Source: Nitrospirota bacterium (GTDB taxonomy: Bacteria > Nitrospirota > JAOUDF01). From it: 7,185 nucleotides of DNA. Under the pieces are notes generated by a model. It had not been told where the DNA came from. It was given only the letters and a program-made list of their open reading frames with translations, and did not search any database. The translations under genes were made by a program, and so were the position numbers. Positions 6,220 through 7,185 of this stretch are shown here, piece by piece; position 1 is the stretch's first letter; each line of letters begins with the position of its first letter. The stretch covers positions 1-7,185 of the forward strand of contig JAOUDF010000134.1 in the NCBI GenBank assembly GCA_029859385.1, written 5' to 3'.

Positions 6220-6225
6220 CGTGTC

Positions 6226-7185
6226 ATGGAATTCGATCTGAGCGAAGAACAACGAATGGTAAAAGACCTGGCCCGTAAGTTCTCCGACGAGGAGATCGCG
6301 CCGGTGGCCCGGGAGAACGATCGGAACGAGCATTTCCCGCGAGAGATCATACAAAAGATGGCGGAGCTTGGGCTGCTGGGCGGTCCGGTGCCCGAGGAGT
6401 ACGGGGGAGGCGGCCTCGACTACATCACCTACGCCATGATCGTCGAGGAGATCGGCCGCGGCTGTTCGTCGGTGCGTACCACCATCTCGGTGCAGCTTTC
6501 ACTGGTGGCGCTCACCCTGCTGAAGTGGGGGAATGAGGAGCAGAAGCGTAAATACCTGCCCGCCCTGTGCAGCGCGAAGATCATCGGATGTTTCGGCCTC
6601 ACCGAGCCGGGGGCGGGGAGCGACCCCTCCGGCATGGCCACTACCGCCCGGAAGGTTGACGGCGGCTGGGTGCTCAACGGTGCCAAGACATGGATTTCCA
6701 ACGGCGGCGTGGCTGACATGGCGATCGTCTTCGCCCAGGCCGATCCGTCCCTCAAGCATAAGGGGATCACCGCCTTTCTCATCGACAAGGGGACGTCGGG
6801 CTTCTCCACTCGCGACATCCACGGCAAGCTCGGACTGCGGGCGTCGAACACCGCCGAGCTTTTTTTACAGGAGGTAAGAGTCTCCGACGATGCGATCCTC
6901 GGGAAGGTGGGTGACGGTTTCAAGATCGCCATGAGTGCCCTCGACAGCGGCCGCTACAGCGTGGCCGCCGGATGCGTCGGTATCATCCAGGCCAGCATAG
7001 AGGCCAGCACGAAATATGCGCACGAGAGGCGCCAGTTTGGCAGGCCCATCGGCACGTTCCAGCTTGTGCAGGAAAAGATCGCCCGGATGGCGGTAGATTG
7101 CGAGGCCGCGCGGCTGCTGGTCTTCAAGGCCGGGCACCAGAAAAACAAAGGGGTCCGCAGCACCCTGGAAACGTCAATGGCCAAG
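6226..7185 (+). CDS. Acyl-CoA dehydrogenase with glutaryl-CoA-dehydrogenase-like substrate region (partial, 3' end outside window)
   Basis: The frame is open for 320 residues to the window edge, about five-sixths of a usual dehydrogenase, with no stop. It has the FAD/acyl-CoA motifs GCFGLTEPGAGSDPS (121-135), AKTWISNG (153-160), KLGLRASNTAEL (201-212), SGRYSVAAG (241-249) and ERRQFGRPI (267-275). Its N-terminal half has SVRTTISVQLSLV (82-94) and KTWISN, close to glutaryl-CoA dehydrogenase, where the Arg of the RSxxSVQ segment binds the distal carboxylate; Arg84 aligns with it. A dicarboxylyl-CoA substrate (glutaryl- or substituted succinyl-CoA) is therefore possible, as for BbsG of toluene breakdown. 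The catalytic Glu region lies beyond the window, so activity cannot be judged. It is clearly different from the dehydrogenase at 1638-2774 and not a recent duplicate. Confidence 0.9.
   Translation, partial: MEFDLSEEQRMVKDLARKFSDEEIAPVARENDRNEHFPREIIQKMAELGLLGGPVPEEYGGGGLDYITYAMIVEEIGRGCSSVRTTISVQLSLVALTLLKWGNEEQKRKYLPALCSAKIIGCFGLTEPGAGSDPSGMATTARKVDGGWVLNGAKTWISNGGVADMAIVFAQADPSLKHKGITAFLIDKGTSGFSTRDIHGKLGLRASNTAELFLQEVRVSDDAILGKVGDGFKIAMSALDSGRYSVAAGCVGIIQASIEASTKYAHERRQFGRPIGTFQLVQEKIARMAVDCEAARLLVFKAGHQKNKGVRSTLETSMAK

Noticed and set aside
6187..6225. Possible promoter or small RNA in the gap before the second dehydrogenase
   Set aside because: Only 39 bases, with a ribosome-binding site but no convincing -35/-10 pair or stem-loop beyond a trivial TGCA palindrome.
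1638..7185. The two acyl-CoA dehydrogenases as a tandem duplication
   Set aside because: They share only family motifs; the substrate-region segments (VAVTVCAHILAANH against VRTTISVQLSLVAL) differ clearly, so they are old paralogues.
1..7185. CRISPR array, tRNA, rRNA, riboswitch or toxin-antitoxin genes
   Set aside because: No regularly spaced repeats, no cloverleaf or conserved RNA motifs, and no small gene pairs were seen on either strand.

Overview
The window holds one strand of tightly packed metabolic genes, all on the + strand and probably a single operon entered and left in mid-gene. GC content is high, start codons are mostly ATG with one GTG, and five of the six gene junctions next to a start codon are overlaps or gaps of 1 bp. 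The only real gap between genes holds a REP-like palindromic element. I cannot fix the organism. The gene content (acyl-CoA dehydrogenases, a B12-mutase tail, a thiolase-like protein with a DUF35 partner, methylcitrate-cycle enzymes) and the repeat type would suit a Desulfobacterota/Geobacter-like or other proteobacterial lineage that oxidises acyl-CoA compounds; this is inference.

Layout: (1) 2-127, the last 41 residues of a coenzyme-B12-binding domain of the methylmalonyl-CoA mutase family. (2) 129-1412, a thiolase-superfamily protein of the SCP2/lipid-transfer type that lacks the nucleophilic cysteine. (3) 1414-1641, a 75-residue DUF35 OB-fold partner without the usual zinc ribbon. (4) 1638-2774, a complete acyl-CoA dehydrogenase. 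(5) 2771-4132, an MmgE/PrpD-family 2-methylcitrate dehydratase. (6) 4133-4246, a spacer with two inverted, covarying hairpins flanked by an 11-bp direct repeat, which looks like an insertion. (7) 4247-5077, 2-methylisocitrate lyase (PrpB). (8) 5074-6186, a citrate/2-methylcitrate synthase. (9) 6226 to the window end, a second acyl-CoA dehydrogenase with glutaryl-CoA-dehydrogenase-like features.

How the genes may work together: genes 5, 7 and 8 make a methylcitrate cycle without its own aconitase, turning propionyl-CoA plus oxaloacetate into pyruvate plus succinate. The set of thiolase-like gene, acyl-CoA dehydrogenase, MmgE, methylisocitrate lyase and methylcitrate synthase recalls the Bacillus subtilis mmg operon, but the thiolase differs. 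Its active site (Gly for Cys, YDAY for HDCF) and its DUF35 neighbour point to an Ltp2-like retro-aldolase. A working hypothesis is that the operon dehydrogenates a branched or dicarboxylic acyl-CoA, cleaves it by a retro-aldol step that releases propionyl-CoA, and burns the propionyl-CoA in the methylcitrate cycle. The hydratase such a path needs is not in this window.
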